A DNA stretch of 64,000 bases from Frankia sp. RB7 (GTDB taxonomy: Bacteria; Pseudomonadota; Alphaproteobacteria; Rhizobiales; Xanthobacteraceae), in NCBI GenBank assembly GCA_030403585.1, contig JAUEPE010000001.1, positions 310,001 to 374,000 of the forward strand. The letters run 5' to 3'. The notes under the pieces are model-generated. The model saw only the letters and a program-made list of their open reading frames with translations. It searched no databases and was not told the origin of the DNA. This document shows positions 42,246 to 50,508 of this stretch, in pieces. A program made the translations under genes and the position numbers. The first letter of the stretch is position 1. Each line of letters begins with the position of its first letter.

Positions 42246-43007
42246 TCAGCCCTTCGAGACGACGGCGCGGCCGTAGCCGGGCTGTGCCGCAACCGGCGGA
42301 TTGGTGGTCTGGGCGGCGAGCTCGCCGATCAGGCGATCGGCATCCGCAGCCATGCCGTCGGGCGCCTGGATCACCAGCCGCTCCAGCGCAAAGCGATAGG
42401 ACGAGATACGCTGCTCGAGCGACAGCTGCACCCACTGGATGATCAGCGAGTTCTCCTGCATGCGCTCGACGGCGTCGGCCTTTTCCTGTGGCGACAGCGC
42501 CGAGACGCGCGCCATGCTGGCCTCACGCTTCCTGTCGAGATCGATGACGCGGATGGCGCTGGCGAAGAACGGCTCGAAGCGGGTGATGTCGTTGCGCACA
42601 TCCTCGATCAGCTGCGCATAGCGCGAGGAATGCGAGCGATGCGGCTCGTCGATCAGCGTGCGGCCATACATTGTGCGGTCGAACACGATCTTCTGCCGCC
42701 ACGGCGACGGCAACGCCTTGTAGTCGCCGAACACGCTCTTCCAGGCCGGCCGCGACAGCGGCGGCTCGATCATTGGATAGGCGAGGTCGCGAAGCTGACG
42801 CTCCTCGTCGGTGAGCTGGAATTGCGACGGTTTCAGGCCGACGCTGCCCGTGACCTCGGTGCCAAGCCAGCGATGCATGTCGTCGCTGCGCATATCGGCG
42901 CGGGTGCGACCGAAATCGCCACCGCTGCAGCCGGCAAGCGTCGCGCCCGTCAGCGCGAGCAGCACGGCCGATACGATGGCGCGGATCTGGCGGATGGAGT
43001 CCGGCAT
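42246..43007 (-). CDS. Predicted lipoprotein, unknown function
   Basis: A 253-residue protein with a lipobox (LLALTGATLAGC, lipidated Cys at residue 27) after the leader. The mature part is helical: DEERQLRDLAYPMIEPPLSR, RSHSSRYAQLIEDVRNDI, QENSLIIQWVQLSLEQRI, with a short Pro/Ala tail. No Asp at the +2 position, so outer-membrane placement is expected. I recall similar lipoproteins in Bradyrhizobium without known role. The gene is separated from the CHAT operon by about 270 bases and shares strand with the 62-residue gene upstream, from which it is only 16 bases away. Confidence 0.82.
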   Translation of the reverse strand: MPDSIRQIRAIVSAVLLALTGATLAGCSGGDFGRTRADMRSDDMHRWLGTEVTGSVGLKPSQFQLTDEERQLRDLAYPMIEPPLSRPAWKSVFGDYKALPSPWRQKIVFDRTMYGRTLIDEPHRSHSSRYAQLIEDVRNDITRFEPFFASAIRVIDLDRKREASMARVSALSPQEKADAVERMQENSLIIQWVQLSLEQRISSYRFALERLVIQAPDGMAADADRLIGELAAQTTNPPVAAQPGYGRAVVSKG

Positions 43008-43022
43008 TGCAAGAGCCGGAAC

Positions 43023-43211
43023 CTAGCGGCGACGACGACGGCGTCCCGGCGCTGTGCCCGCTTCCGGCCCGCGATCGCCGCTGGTCTCGTCCGCATCGCG
43101 CTCGATACGGATGACGGGGAGGATCAAAATCGTCCCCATGTCCGCGCGCGGTGTGACGTCCCCCGACGAGCCCACCCGGCGACCGGCCGGAAATTCAATG
43201 ATGGTCCCCAT
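43023..43211 (-). CDS. Small basic-tailed hypothetical protein
   Basis: A 62-residue protein (MGTIIEFPAGRRVG ... GRRRRRR) with a low-complexity, arginine-rich C-terminus and no membrane segment. It lies directly upstream of the lipoprotein gene with a 16-base gap, so the two are probably one transcript. No family known; the Arg tail could bind nucleic acid, which is only a guess. Coding is supported by spacing and by ATG at 43211. Confidence 0.6.
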   Translation of the reverse strand: MGTIIEFPAGRRVGSSGDVTPRADMGTILILPVIRIERDADETSGDRGPEAGTAPGRRRRRR

Positions 43212-43396
43212 GTCAGCTCTCTCAATTGCCGCGCGACAAAATGCGCCCCTGCAACATGCGGGTCATTAGGATCAGTTTATGGTTAACGGGATGTAAACAT
43301 GACCTTTGGACCGTAACCGCACGGGCCGGCCCCAGTCGTTCCGTTGCGGCACGGGCACCGCTGAAATGAGCGGGTTTGCTTCACACCTCGTTTTCC

Positions 43397-43411
43397 TTAA
43401 CGAGCCTTTAA
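43397..43411. promoter_or_regulatory. CtrA-type box upstream of DUF2336 gene
   Basis: The sequence TTAACGAGCCTTTAA is a perfect TTAA-N7-TTAA, the full CtrA binding consensus in alphaproteobacteria. It lies 53 bases before the ATG of the DUF2336 gene, where CtrA would activate or repress transcription. Chance occurrence is low in such G+C-rich DNA but not excluded. Confidence 0.6.
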
Positions 43412-43463
43412 AGGAACCCCTGATAGGCTGAGGCAACAGTTTTTTCCAAGTTGCGTACCCTCC

Positions 43464-44441
43464 ATGACCAAGTCGCTGTTTCCCGGATTCGACGGGCTGA
43501 TGACACTCTCCCGTCGCGAGGGCGTCGATGTTCGTCCGACGTTGCTGCGGGTGCTGACCGATCTCTATGTCCAGGCGCCCACCCACAACGAGGACGAGCA
43601 GCGGCAATTCGTCGAGCTTGCCACGCGGCTGATCGACCAGGTCGACGATGCAACGCGCGCCGCCGTCAAGGCGCGGCTCGCGATCTATCCGCAAACACCC
43701 ATTCCAGTGCTGCAGAAGCTCGGGCTGGTCGCAGCGCAAGAAGGCCGCAGGGTGCCGCTGGCGCGCGAAATCCCGCGTGCCGCAATCGCCCCTTCGCCGG
43801 CCCGCACGCCAACCGACGCCGAGCAGCGCATGGCCGCCAACATGGCGATGCAGCCGAAGGAAGCGGCCGAAATTCACGACATGTTCTTCACTGCCGGTGC
43901 GCCCCAACGCGCGCTGATCCTTCACAATCTAGCGCAGACGCCGTTGAAGGCCGCACCGCGGATTCCGACCGTGCGCGCCAAGCGCGCCATCCAGATCCTG
44001 GAGATGGCCGCGATCGCGGGCGATGTCGAGAACTTTATCTTCGAGCTCGGCGACAGCCTGATCCTGCCCTCGCGCGTGGCCGCCCAGATCGTCGACGATG
44101 CCGGCGGCGAGGCCCTCGCAATTGCCGCCCGCGCGCTCGACATGCCGAGCCCGAACTTCCAGCGCATCCTCTTGTTCTTCAAGCCGGAGATCGGCAACTC
44201 GGTGGATGCGGTCTACCGGCTGTCACGGCTCTACGACCGCCTCAGCGACCGCTCCGCGCTGGTGATGCTCGCCGCCTGGCGCGGCTCGACGCTCGCTGTG
44301 ACGCGCGCCAAGTATCAGCCCTCGCTGCATGACAATGAGCGGCAGCGCGCACGCGGCGCGACCGGCCAGACGCGGCCGAATGTGCAGCCGGGCTCGAGCC
44401 CAGCGGTGCGCACAGGCTCAGGCGGGTCGACCGAGCGTTAG
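43464..44441 (+). CDS. DUF2336 domain protein
   Basis: A 325-residue alphaproteobacterial protein of the DUF2336 family, built of HEAT-like helical repeats. Seen: LTDLYVQAPTHNEDEQRQFVE, LATRLIDQVDDATRAAVKARL, and repeats such as ILHNLAQTPLKAAPRIP. The N-terminus and the first two thirds match the family's usual form; the last 30 residues are Ser/Gly/Arg-rich and probably disordered. No catalytic residue is known. A perfect CtrA-type box lies upstream. It is convergent with the DUF1491 gene, overlapping by four bases. Confidence 0.85.
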   Translation: MTKSLFPGFDGLMTLSRREGVDVRPTLLRVLTDLYVQAPTHNEDEQRQFVELATRLIDQVDDATRAAVKARLAIYPQTPIPVLQKLGLVAAQEGRRVPLAREIPRAAIAPSPARTPTDAEQRMAANMAMQPKEAAEIHDMFFTAGAPQRALILHNLAQTPLKAAPRIPTVRAKRAIQILEMAAIAGDVENFIFELGDSLILPSRVAAQIVDDAGGEALAIAARALDMPSPNFQRILLFFKPEIGNSVDAVYRLSRLYDRLSDRSALVMLAAWRGSTLAVTRAKYQPSLHDNERQRARGATGQTRPNVQPGSSPAVRTGSGGSTER

Positions 44442-44782
44442 GTCTTCGCCAGATCCAGAAAATGCCGTCCTGCGCGGTCTTCCGTCTCGACAATCCAGGC
44501 GTCCGGATCGAAGCGGACCTCCTTGGTCAGTCGCTCCTCGACCACTGGCTCTGGCATCGGTTGCGGTGCAAGCGGCACGAAGAAGCGGTCGACCGGGCGA
44601 TCGTCGTCATAAGAGGTCTGCGGCGCCGGCACGTAGAGCATCGCGTTGCCGTCGAGCAGCGCGACCTTCACGAACACAGCGCCCGCCTCCTCGGCGCCGC
44701 GACGGCGAACGGCACCGAATATGCCCTCGGTCTGGCACCGGCGCAGATAGGCCGCGACCCATATGTTTGATTTCAAGCGCAT
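44438..44782 (-). CDS. DUF1491 family protein
   Basis: A protein of about 114 residues. Seen: RLKSNIWVAAYLRRCQTEGIF at the start, GAVFVKVALLDGNAMLYVPAP in the middle and RFDPDAWIVETEDRAGRHFL near the end, which is the usual DUF1491 wording in alphaproteobacteria. ATG 44782 is chosen because the three preceding residues lack likeness. Function unknown. The gene ends by overlapping the DUF2336 gene and follows the peptidoglycan-binding gene on the same strand after a 54-base gap. Confidence 0.88.
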   Translation of the reverse strand: MRLKSNIWVAAYLRRCQTEGIFGAVRRRGAEEAGAVFVKVALLDGNAMLYVPAPQTSYDDDRPVDRFFVPLAPQPMPEPVVEERLTKEVRFDPDAWIVETEDRAGRHFLDLAKT

Positions 44783-44836
44783 GAGACGCACGATAAGCCA
44801 GCGCCGGGATCAGCACCAGCCTCGCTGACGTGACGA

Positions 44837-45562
44837 TTATTCGACCGGATGGCCGATCGCGGCGGCGAGTTCACGCAGCAGGCGGTCCGACACCTGGCCG
44901 GTGACGGGCATCTTGCGCTGGCGCTCGAAGGTCTGAATCGCCGACTGGGTCTCGCCGCTCATCGTGCCCGTGATCTTCAAATTCCCATAGCCGTATTCGG
45001 ACAGCGCGCGCTGCACGCCGGCGAGGCGGCGCGCGGCCGGGGTCTGCTGCATCGGGATCGGCGCCGGCGGACGTGCGACGGCCACCGCAGACGGTGCCGG
45101 CGTGGGTGTCGTGGCCTTGATGACCAGATTGGTCATAGGATCGCCTGCACGCGGCGTCGAGGCCGTCGTCTCGGCGGGTTTTTCGGGTGCTTTCTCGGCC
45201 GGTTTCGGCTCGACGCGAAACTCGGTTGCTTTCGGCTCGAGCGGCGACGTATCGGCCCCGACGGGACGCGGACGCGGCATGGGATTGGACAACGACATGG
45301 ACGACGGCGCGGGAAGATTGATCACGGTGCCGAACATCGGCGCCGGATGCCGGCCGGTCTGCAGGAACAGCGCGTTCGCAACGATGGCGCTGACCGCGGC
45401 GACGGCGACGAGGCCGGCCAGCGTGTCCTTGGGGCTGTGCAAGAGCACGCGCATCACGAGATTGCGCTCGGTCTCGACATCCGCGACCGCGGCCTGAGCA
45501 CCACCCTTGGCGCCACGGCGGCGCGGAGCAGCTTCGTCCTTTGCAGCAGACTTTCTAGGCAC
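44837..45562 (-). CDS. Membrane-anchored protein with peptidoglycan-binding domain
   Basis: A 241-residue protein. Seen: a basic cytoplasmic N-terminus (PRKSAAKDEAAPRRRGAK), one membrane helix (about 49-66, LAGLVAVAAVSAIVANALF), a long Pro/Glu-rich periplasmic linker and a C-terminal PG_binding_1 domain (VQRALSEYGYGNLKITGTMS ... IQTFERQRKMPVTG ... LLRELAAAIG). It therefore attaches the inner membrane to the cell wall. Its start overlaps the stop of the sensor kinase upstream by eight bases, so the two are translated together. Confidence 0.88.
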   Translation of the reverse strand: MPRKSAAKDEAAPRRRGAKGGAQAAVADVETERNLVMRVLLHSPKDTLAGLVAVAAVSAIVANALFLQTGRHPAPMFGTVINLPAPSSMSLSNPMPRPRPVGADTSPLEPKATEFRVEPKPAEKAPEKPAETTASTPRAGDPMTNLVIKATTPTPAPSAVAVARPPAPIPMQQTPAARRLAGVQRALSEYGYGNLKITGTMSGETQSAIQTFERQRKMPVTGQVSDRLLRELAAAIGHPVE

Positions 45563-47405
45563 TTTTCTTCACCAGAGCGGGTTGGTCCTGAACTTCATGA
45601 CGCAGCACCGGATTGAGCGTCGCGATCTTGCTCTCCGCCGGCTTCACTTGCAGTGGCGTGTAGACCAACGGCAGCTTGACGGTGACGGCGGTGCCCTCGC
45701 CGAGCTTGCTTTGTACCGTCAATTCGCCGAGATGCAACGCCACCAGGCTCTTCACGATCGACAATCCGAGGCCGGTGCCTTCGTGACGGCGCTGATAGGT
45801 CTTGCCGCACTGGAAGAACGGCGAGCCGATGCGCTTGAGGTCGTCGGGCGCGATGCCGACCCCGGTGTCGCTGATGCGCAGCGTCAGCTGCGAGGCAGAT
45901 GCAGCCGCGGTCACGGTGACCTGGCCGCCGCGCTCGGTGAACTTGACGGCGTTGGCGACGAGATTGAGCACGATCTGCTTGAACGCGCGCGGATCGCCGG
46001 TCATCACAGGCAGATCCTGCGGCGCGTCGGTGATGAGATCGACGCCGTTCTCGCGCGCCTTCAGCGCCAGCAGATTGCAGCAATGCATCAGCGAGGCGCG
46101 CGGCGCGAACGGCTCCGACGCAATCTCGAAATTGCCCGATTCCATCTTCGACATGTCAAGGATGCCGTTGACGACCGACAGCAGATGCTGGCCGGACGCG
46201 TGGATCAGCTCGGCATATTCCTTGCGCTGGGGAGCGCCCAACATCAGGGTCTGCTCCTGAGCGATCATCTCCGAGAAGCCGATGATGGCGTTGAGCGGCG
46301 TGCGCAGCTCATGGCTCATGGTGGCGAGGAAGCGCGTCTTGGCGGCGTCGGCGGCTTCCGCATCACTGCGGGCCTGATCGAGCGCCTGCTCCTGGAGCTT
46401 GCGATCGGTGACGTCGCGCATCACGGCTACGACTTCGAGTTCGGCAGTTACGTCGCGGCGCCGATCCTGATCGAGCGGCCTGCAGCGCATCTCAACCCAG
46501 ATGAAATCGACCTGACCGCGCTCGGAACCGGTGGGCTCGCGCCGCAGCCGGAATTCGACGCTGCGCACGTCGCCGCGCGCGGCGTCCGACAGCGCGGTGA
46601 GATAGGCCGGACGATCGGCGACATGGACGCGATCGAACAGGCCATGGCCGAGCAATTGCGTGACCGGCATGCCGAGCATGGCTTCCGCGGCCTGTGAGAT
46701 GAACTGCACCGCGCCGTTTCGCTGATGCCGCGAGATCACGTCGCTCATGTTGCGCGCGAGCAGGCGATAGCGCTCTTCTTCGCGCGACAGCAAAGTGACG
46801 CTGGTGCGTGCGAGCGACTCGGCGCCGAAGGCAAGGCCCGCGGCATAGAGCGTTGCGGAGGCGACGCCGAACGCCATCATCACGCCGCGCTGCGCCGCGC
46901 CGACATGTTCGGACGGCAACCAGCCGAGCTGGCCGACCAGAATCAATATCGTGGCGCAGGACAGTGCCAGCAGCGAGGCAAAGGCTGCGACGCGGCGCGA
47001 AGCCGACAGCGCGGCTTCAAGGGGAACCACGACCAGCCAGATCGCCGCGAATGATTCGATGCCGCCGGTCGTGCTCGCAATCGCCATAATCAGGCCGGCA
47101 AGCGCCAGCGACGACAGCACATGGGCCCCTTCATAGCGTCCGGTGCGCGACAGGAACCAGGACAGCATGATCGGCGCGATCAGCCAGGCGAAGGCCGCGA
47201 CCTCGATCGCGCTCGGCGCGCCACGCAGGACGAGATAAACCGGAAATGCGGCAAAGGCAGCCAGGCTTCCGAGAAGCCGCGGCGCCATGAAAGCCCGATG
47301 GCGCGCACGCGTCAGCGCATCGTAACGCGCGGAGGGATGCAGCAGCGCATCGAGACAATCGCGGATGATACTCAAAACTGTCACGGGTCTCGCGCTTCGG
47401 CTCAA
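45555..47405 (-). CDS. Membrane-bound PAS-domain sensor histidine kinase
   Basis: A 616-residue kinase. Seen: about six N-terminal membrane helices (45-195, for example LLGSLAAFAAFPVYLVL, VASLLA-type segments), a PAS domain (about 215-330: RYRLLARNMSDVISRHQRNG, GHGLFDRVHVADR), HisKA with His365 in MSHELRTPLNAIIGFSEM, and an ATPase with NLVANAVKFTERGG, SDTGVGIAP and GTGLGLSIV. The HisKA wording is close to the PleC/DivJ group, and a near-perfect CtrA-type site lies 61 bases upstream, which hints at cell-cycle or envelope signalling. No cognate regulator is adjacent; the coupled downstream gene encodes a peptidoglycan-binding protein. Confidence 0.92.
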   Translation of the reverse strand: MSRSARPVTVLSIIRDCLDALLHPSARYDALTRARHRAFMAPRLLGSLAAFAAFPVYLVLRGAPSAIEVAAFAWLIAPIMLSWFLSRTGRYEGAHVLSSLALAGLIMAIASTTGGIESFAAIWLVVVPLEAALSASRRVAAFASLLALSCATILILVGQLGWLPSEHVGAAQRGVMMAFGVASATLYAAGLAFGAESLARTSVTLLSREEERYRLLARNMSDVISRHQRNGAVQFISQAAEAMLGMPVTQLLGHGLFDRVHVADRPAYLTALSDAARGDVRSVEFRLRREPTGSERGQVDFIWVEMRCRPLDQDRRRDVTAELEVVAVMRDVTDRKLQEQALDQARSDAEAADAAKTRFLATMSHELRTPLNAIIGFSEMIAQEQTLMLGAPQRKEYAELIHASGQHLLSVVNGILDMSKMESGNFEIASEPFAPRASLMHCCNLLALKARENGVDLITDAPQDLPVMTGDPRAFKQIVLNLVANAVKFTERGGQVTVTAAASASQLTLRISDTGVGIAPDDLKRIGSPFFQCGKTYQRRHEGTGLGLSIVKSLVALHLGELTVQSKLGEGTAVTVKLPLVYTPLQVKPAESKIATLNPVLRHEVQDQPALVKKSA

Positions 47406-47795
47406 TCGTCTTTGAAGACGTGCCGGAACGCCTCCTTATCGTTGAGCCAACGTGTCAGAGCGACCTTAAACGAGTGCTAAGGCGATCCGGCCTGCGGCCC
47501 GACACCGCGTCATCGCGGAGATTTTTAGGCGATTTGGCGATGTCATCATCGGGGATGGTGAACACAGGGTTTCGCCATCCCTTTCATGGTTTCGAATTGG
47601 TGGATGCGTGAGGTCCGGAACACCACGGGCGCAGCAATCAATCGAATATTTACGAGACCTCCGATCGCGAAGATTTTTGCGTCAATTTTCTGCGAATTAA
47701 GCGGAAGGCAATCACTTGCGATTTATCGAGAGTTGCTAGGTCCGACACGCTCTGCGGGAACCGCCGCGGCGGGATCTAACATACAGGTCGATTAG
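47406..47795. other. Gene-free divergent regulatory region
   Basis: No coding frame with good composition or ribosome site is seen in these 390 bases. The region is richer in A+T than its neighbours and separates the kinase gene (minus) from the DUF5330 gene (plus). Besides the CtrA-like site at 47466-47480 no clear motif was recognised. Confidence 0.5.
47466..47480. promoter_or_regulatory. CtrA-like box upstream of PAS kinase gene
   Basis: TTAA-ACGAGTG-CTAA matches TTAA-N7-TTAA at seven of eight positions and lies 61 bases before the kinase start (minus strand). The 390-base stretch 47406-47795 around it holds no convincing gene and is richer in A+T. Confidence 0.4.
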
Positions 47796-48230
47796 ATGCG
47801 CTTTCTGCTCCGCATCACATTCTGGCTCGGGCTGGTGCTGGTGCTCCTGCCGCGGGACAAGACGCCCGAATCGGACAAGCTGCCGCAGATCGGCGCTGCC
47901 GACGCGGTGCAGGCTGCGACCGCGGCCGTCTCCGACATGACCCAGTTCTGCAAACGCCAGCCGGCGGCCTGCGAGATCGGCGGACAGGCCGCCACCATCA
48001 TCGGCCAGCGGGCACAGGACGGCGCCAAGAAGATCTACCAGATCATCAACGACAAGAAAGAGCAGATCACCAACGAGAAGAACGAAAAAACCGACAAGAA
48101 GACGCCCGACCACACCGGCTCGATCGCGGTCGCCGGTGAAGGCGATGCGGCTGCGACCGAAGCTCCGCGCGATACGCTGACCCAGGATGACCTCGCGCTG
48201 GAATGGCACGGTCCGGAAGTAGCGAATTAG
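47796..48230 (+). CDS. DUF5330 family membrane-anchored protein
   Basis: A 144-residue protein. Seen: an N-terminal hydrophobic anchor (RFLLRITFWLGLVLVLLP), then a mature region with the family wording LPQIGAADAVQAATAAVSDM, QFCKRQPAACEIGGQAATII and a Lys/Glu-rich stretch that may be coiled (KKEQITNEKNEKTDKK). Two cysteines (QFCKRQPAAC) could form a disulfide. Function unknown in the DUF5330 family. It lies upstream of sufE, with a gap of about 70 bases, and a shared transcript is possible. Confidence 0.85.
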   Translation: MRFLLRITFWLGLVLVLLPRDKTPESDKLPQIGAADAVQAATAAVSDMTQFCKRQPAACEIGGQAATIIGQRAQDGAKKIYQIINDKKEQITNEKNEKTDKKTPDHTGSIAVAGEGDAAATEAPRDTLTQDDLALEWHGPEVAN

Positions 48231-48300
48231 GCCCCAAATCCTATCGATTTCGCCAGCCCCCGTCCCTATATTGGAGGGAAGCGGGAACCACGGGCCATCA

Positions 48301-48729
48301 ATGACTGCGATTGACGAGATCAGGGACAATTTTGAGCTTCTGGACGATTGGGACGACCGCTACCGGTACGTCATCGAGCTCGGCCGCACCCTGGAACCGA
48401 TGCCCGAGGCGGAACACTCGGCCGAGAACAAGGTGAATGGCTGCGTCAGCCAGGTCTGGCTGCAGAAGCTGGTCGATCGCGGCAATGGCGCGCCGATCCT
48501 GAAGTATCGCGGCGACAGCGACGCGCATATCGTGCGCGGGCTGGTCGCGATCGTGCTTGCGCTCTATTCCGGCCGCTCGCCGCAGGAGATTCTCGATACC
48601 GATGCGATTGCCGTGTTCAACGAATTCGGCTTCCGCGATCATCTCACGCCGCAGCGCTCCAACGGCCTGCGTTCGATGGTCGAGCGCATCAAGACCGACG
48701 CGAAAGAGGCGCTCGCGGAAGCTTCTTGA
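48301..48729 (+). CDS. sufE: SufE-family cysteine desulfuration protein
   Basis: A 142-residue sulfur-acceptor protein that takes persulfide sulfur from SufS-type cysteine desulfurase for Fe-S cluster assembly. Seen: IRDNFELLDDWDDRYRYVIE, acceptor Cys48 in ENKVNGCVSQVWL, and RSPQEILDTDAIAVFNEFGF. ATG 48301 starts the usual MTAIDEIR, while the upstream frame lacks likeness. Only sufE is here, with no sufBCDS genes in the window. It is convergent with the MucR-like gene (six bases apart). Confidence 0.94.
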   Translation: MTAIDEIRDNFELLDDWDDRYRYVIELGRTLEPMPEAEHSAENKVNGCVSQVWLQKLVDRGNGAPILKYRGDSDAHIVRGLVAIVLALYSGRSPQEILDTDAIAVFNEFGFRDHLTPQRSNGLRSMVERIKTDAKEALAEAS

Positions 48730-48735
48730 GAAGGA

Positions 48736-49149
48736 CTACTTCCGCTTCCGCTGCTGCTGTCCCAGGCCCATCTTCTTGGCCAGTTGCGAACGCGCCACCG
48801 CGTAGTTCGGCGCGACCATGGGATAGTCGGCCGGCAGGCCCCATTTCTCGCGATATTGCTCGGGCGTCATGCTGTACTGGGTCCGCAGATGGCGCTTCAG
48901 CGACTTGAAGCGCTTGCCGTCTTCCAGACACACCAGATAGTCCGGCGCGATCGACTTCTTCAGCGACACCGCAGGCTTTGCCGGTTCGAGCGGCGCCTCG
49001 ACGCGGCCCGACGACACCCGCGTCAACGCGCCGTGCACCTGGCTGATCAGGTTCGGAATCTCGGCGGCCGGCGTCGGGTTGTTGCTGACATAGGCCGAGA
49101 CGATGTTCGCCGTCAGCTCGATGAAATTTTTAGCCCCAACATCCGACAT
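48736..49149 (-). CDS. MucR/Ros-family regulator with degenerate zinc site
   Basis: A 137-residue Ros/MucR-type DNA-binding protein. Members act as H-NS-like silencers and regulate exopolysaccharide, motility and virulence in rhizobia. Seen: the N-terminal oligomerisation region ([16 protein letters not shown]), then the domain around [16 protein letters not shown] and [22 protein letters not shown]. Of the zinc ligands known in Ros (C-x2-C and two His), the first Cys and first His remain; the second Cys is Asp and the second His position is occupied by Gln/Tyr. Some Mesorhizobium relatives fold with altered or no zinc. DNA-binding surface residues look intact. Confidence 0.92.
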   Translation of the reverse strand: MSDVGAKNFIELTANIVSAYVSNNPTPAAEIPNLISQVHGALTRVSSGRVEAPLEPAKPAVSLKKSIAPDYLVCLEDGKRFKSLKRHLRTQYSMTPEQYREKWGLPADYPMVAPNYAVARSQLAKKMGLGQQQRKRK

Positions 49150-49312
49150 GGGCTCGACCTCTCTCCAATCCGACTCCGTCGCATGGCATTGGCGGCGGTG
49201 AAGTATTCTCTGTCAACAATACGTTTGGCCGAAATACGACGACTGGCGAATATGAACCGATTACTGATCTCGCGACGACAATTGCGAGACTTTACTTGAA
49301 CCCGGCGAAGCT

Positions 49313-50203
49313 TCAGCCGCGCTGGTCGAGATGGGCGCGCAGCTCGTCGATCGAGGCGAAACGCATCATGCCCTCCGGCATTTGCGCCTCGATCGAGCCG
49401 TCTGAATAGAGCGAATAGGCCATGCCGTCGACGATGCCGGATTTGAGCACCGTCACCGGCGACTGCTCTGCCGGCGCCGGCTCGGGTGCCGGCGGAGGTG
49501 CGTCAGGCGGAGATGCGGCAGGCTCGAAGGTCGACGACGGCCGCGGCGGCAACGGACGACGTGCCGCCGGCGGCTCAGGCGGCCGCGCACGGTCGGCCTT
49601 CGGCCAGGCATCGTCGAAGCTCGCAGGCGGAGCTTCGGGTGCGCCCGGCTCCGCGGGCTCGGCGTGTGGCTGCGGCGGCAGACCGTCCGTGGACTTCGCC
49701 TCGGCACGCTCGCGCTCCTTGCGCGAGCTGGAAGCGAACATCAGGTTGCGCCGGCGCGGCGTCTCCGGAGCCGCGGGTGGCAGCGGAGGCGCTTCCGGCT
49801 CGGCCGGTGCCTCGACGCGCGGGCGATCGCGTCCGGGCGCTTCGGCCTGCCATGGCGGCGCAGCGGGTGATGGCTGTGGCTCGACCCGCATCGCCGGAGC
49901 CAGCTCCGGCGCAGGCGCGCCCGGTGCATTTGGCGCAGCGAGGCCTGGCGGCAGCACCGGCCTCACGCGAACCTCCGACGGCGCGGCGGTTCCGGCCAGC
50001 CGGCGGGCGATGCCTTGCAACTCCAGCAGCACGGTGTAGAGGCCGACCAGTAACATTCCGGAGCAGACGCCCATCGTTCCGCTCGTTATGAGCGTGCTGC
50101 CGAGACTGAAATCCCTGATCGAATAGCCAAAAGCGACCGCAAGGAGGCCCGCCACCACGGCGAAAATCCCTGCAATCAACAACGCCAAGCTCATCGAACC
50201 CAT
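49313..50203 (-). CDS. Two-helix membrane protein with Pro-rich cytoplasmic region
   Basis: About 296 residues. Seen: two N-terminal membrane helices (LALLIAGIFAVVAGLLAVAFG and TLITSGTMGVCSGMLLVGLYTV), a long Pro/Ala/Glu-rich linker (about 75-250), probably disordered, and a conserved C-terminal patch ILKSGIVDGMAYSLY-like (VTVLKSGIVDGMAYSLYSDG) ending in an amphipathic helix FASIDELRAHLDQR. ATG 50203 (MGSMSLALL) is preferred to 50230. No family name is known to me, but the C-terminal patch occurs in bradyrhizobial proteins. Antisense frames here are composition shadows. Confidence 0.75.
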   Translation of the reverse strand: MGSMSLALLIAGIFAVVAGLLAVAFGYSIRDFSLGSTLITSGTMGVCSGMLLVGLYTVLLELQGIARRLAGTAAPSEVRVRPVLPPGLAAPNAPGAPAPELAPAMRVEPQPSPAAPPWQAEAPGRDRPRVEAPAEPEAPPLPPAAPETPRRRNLMFASSSRKERERAEAKSTDGLPPQPHAEPAEPGAPEAPPASFDDAWPKADRARPPEPPAARRPLPPRPSSTFEPAASPPDAPPPAPEPAPAEQSPVTVLKSGIVDGMAYSLYSDGSIEAQMPEGMMRFASIDELRAHLDQRG

Positions 50204-50508
50204 CCCCGTCCGCACATCCGCGCGCGGCACCCGTTACGCCACGATACCGTCATACTGCGTTCCTCGCCAACGACCAATTACTGGCGCCGTTCCTAAAGGG
50301 AAGGATATCAGGGACTTATTCACATTCCCTTCAGCAACGGTCCGCTAGCTCTCGTGTGGCTCCCGCGTTTTCGGAAATTGCTGCGTCGCATCAGGAATTT
50401 AGCCATAATGCCCAATTACTTGGTAATGGAACTGCGCTATAGGGATTCCGGGGAGCAGGCCCGCGCGCGCCAGCAGGGCCAAGAGGGGATTCCGGGTCAC
50501 CAATAGCC

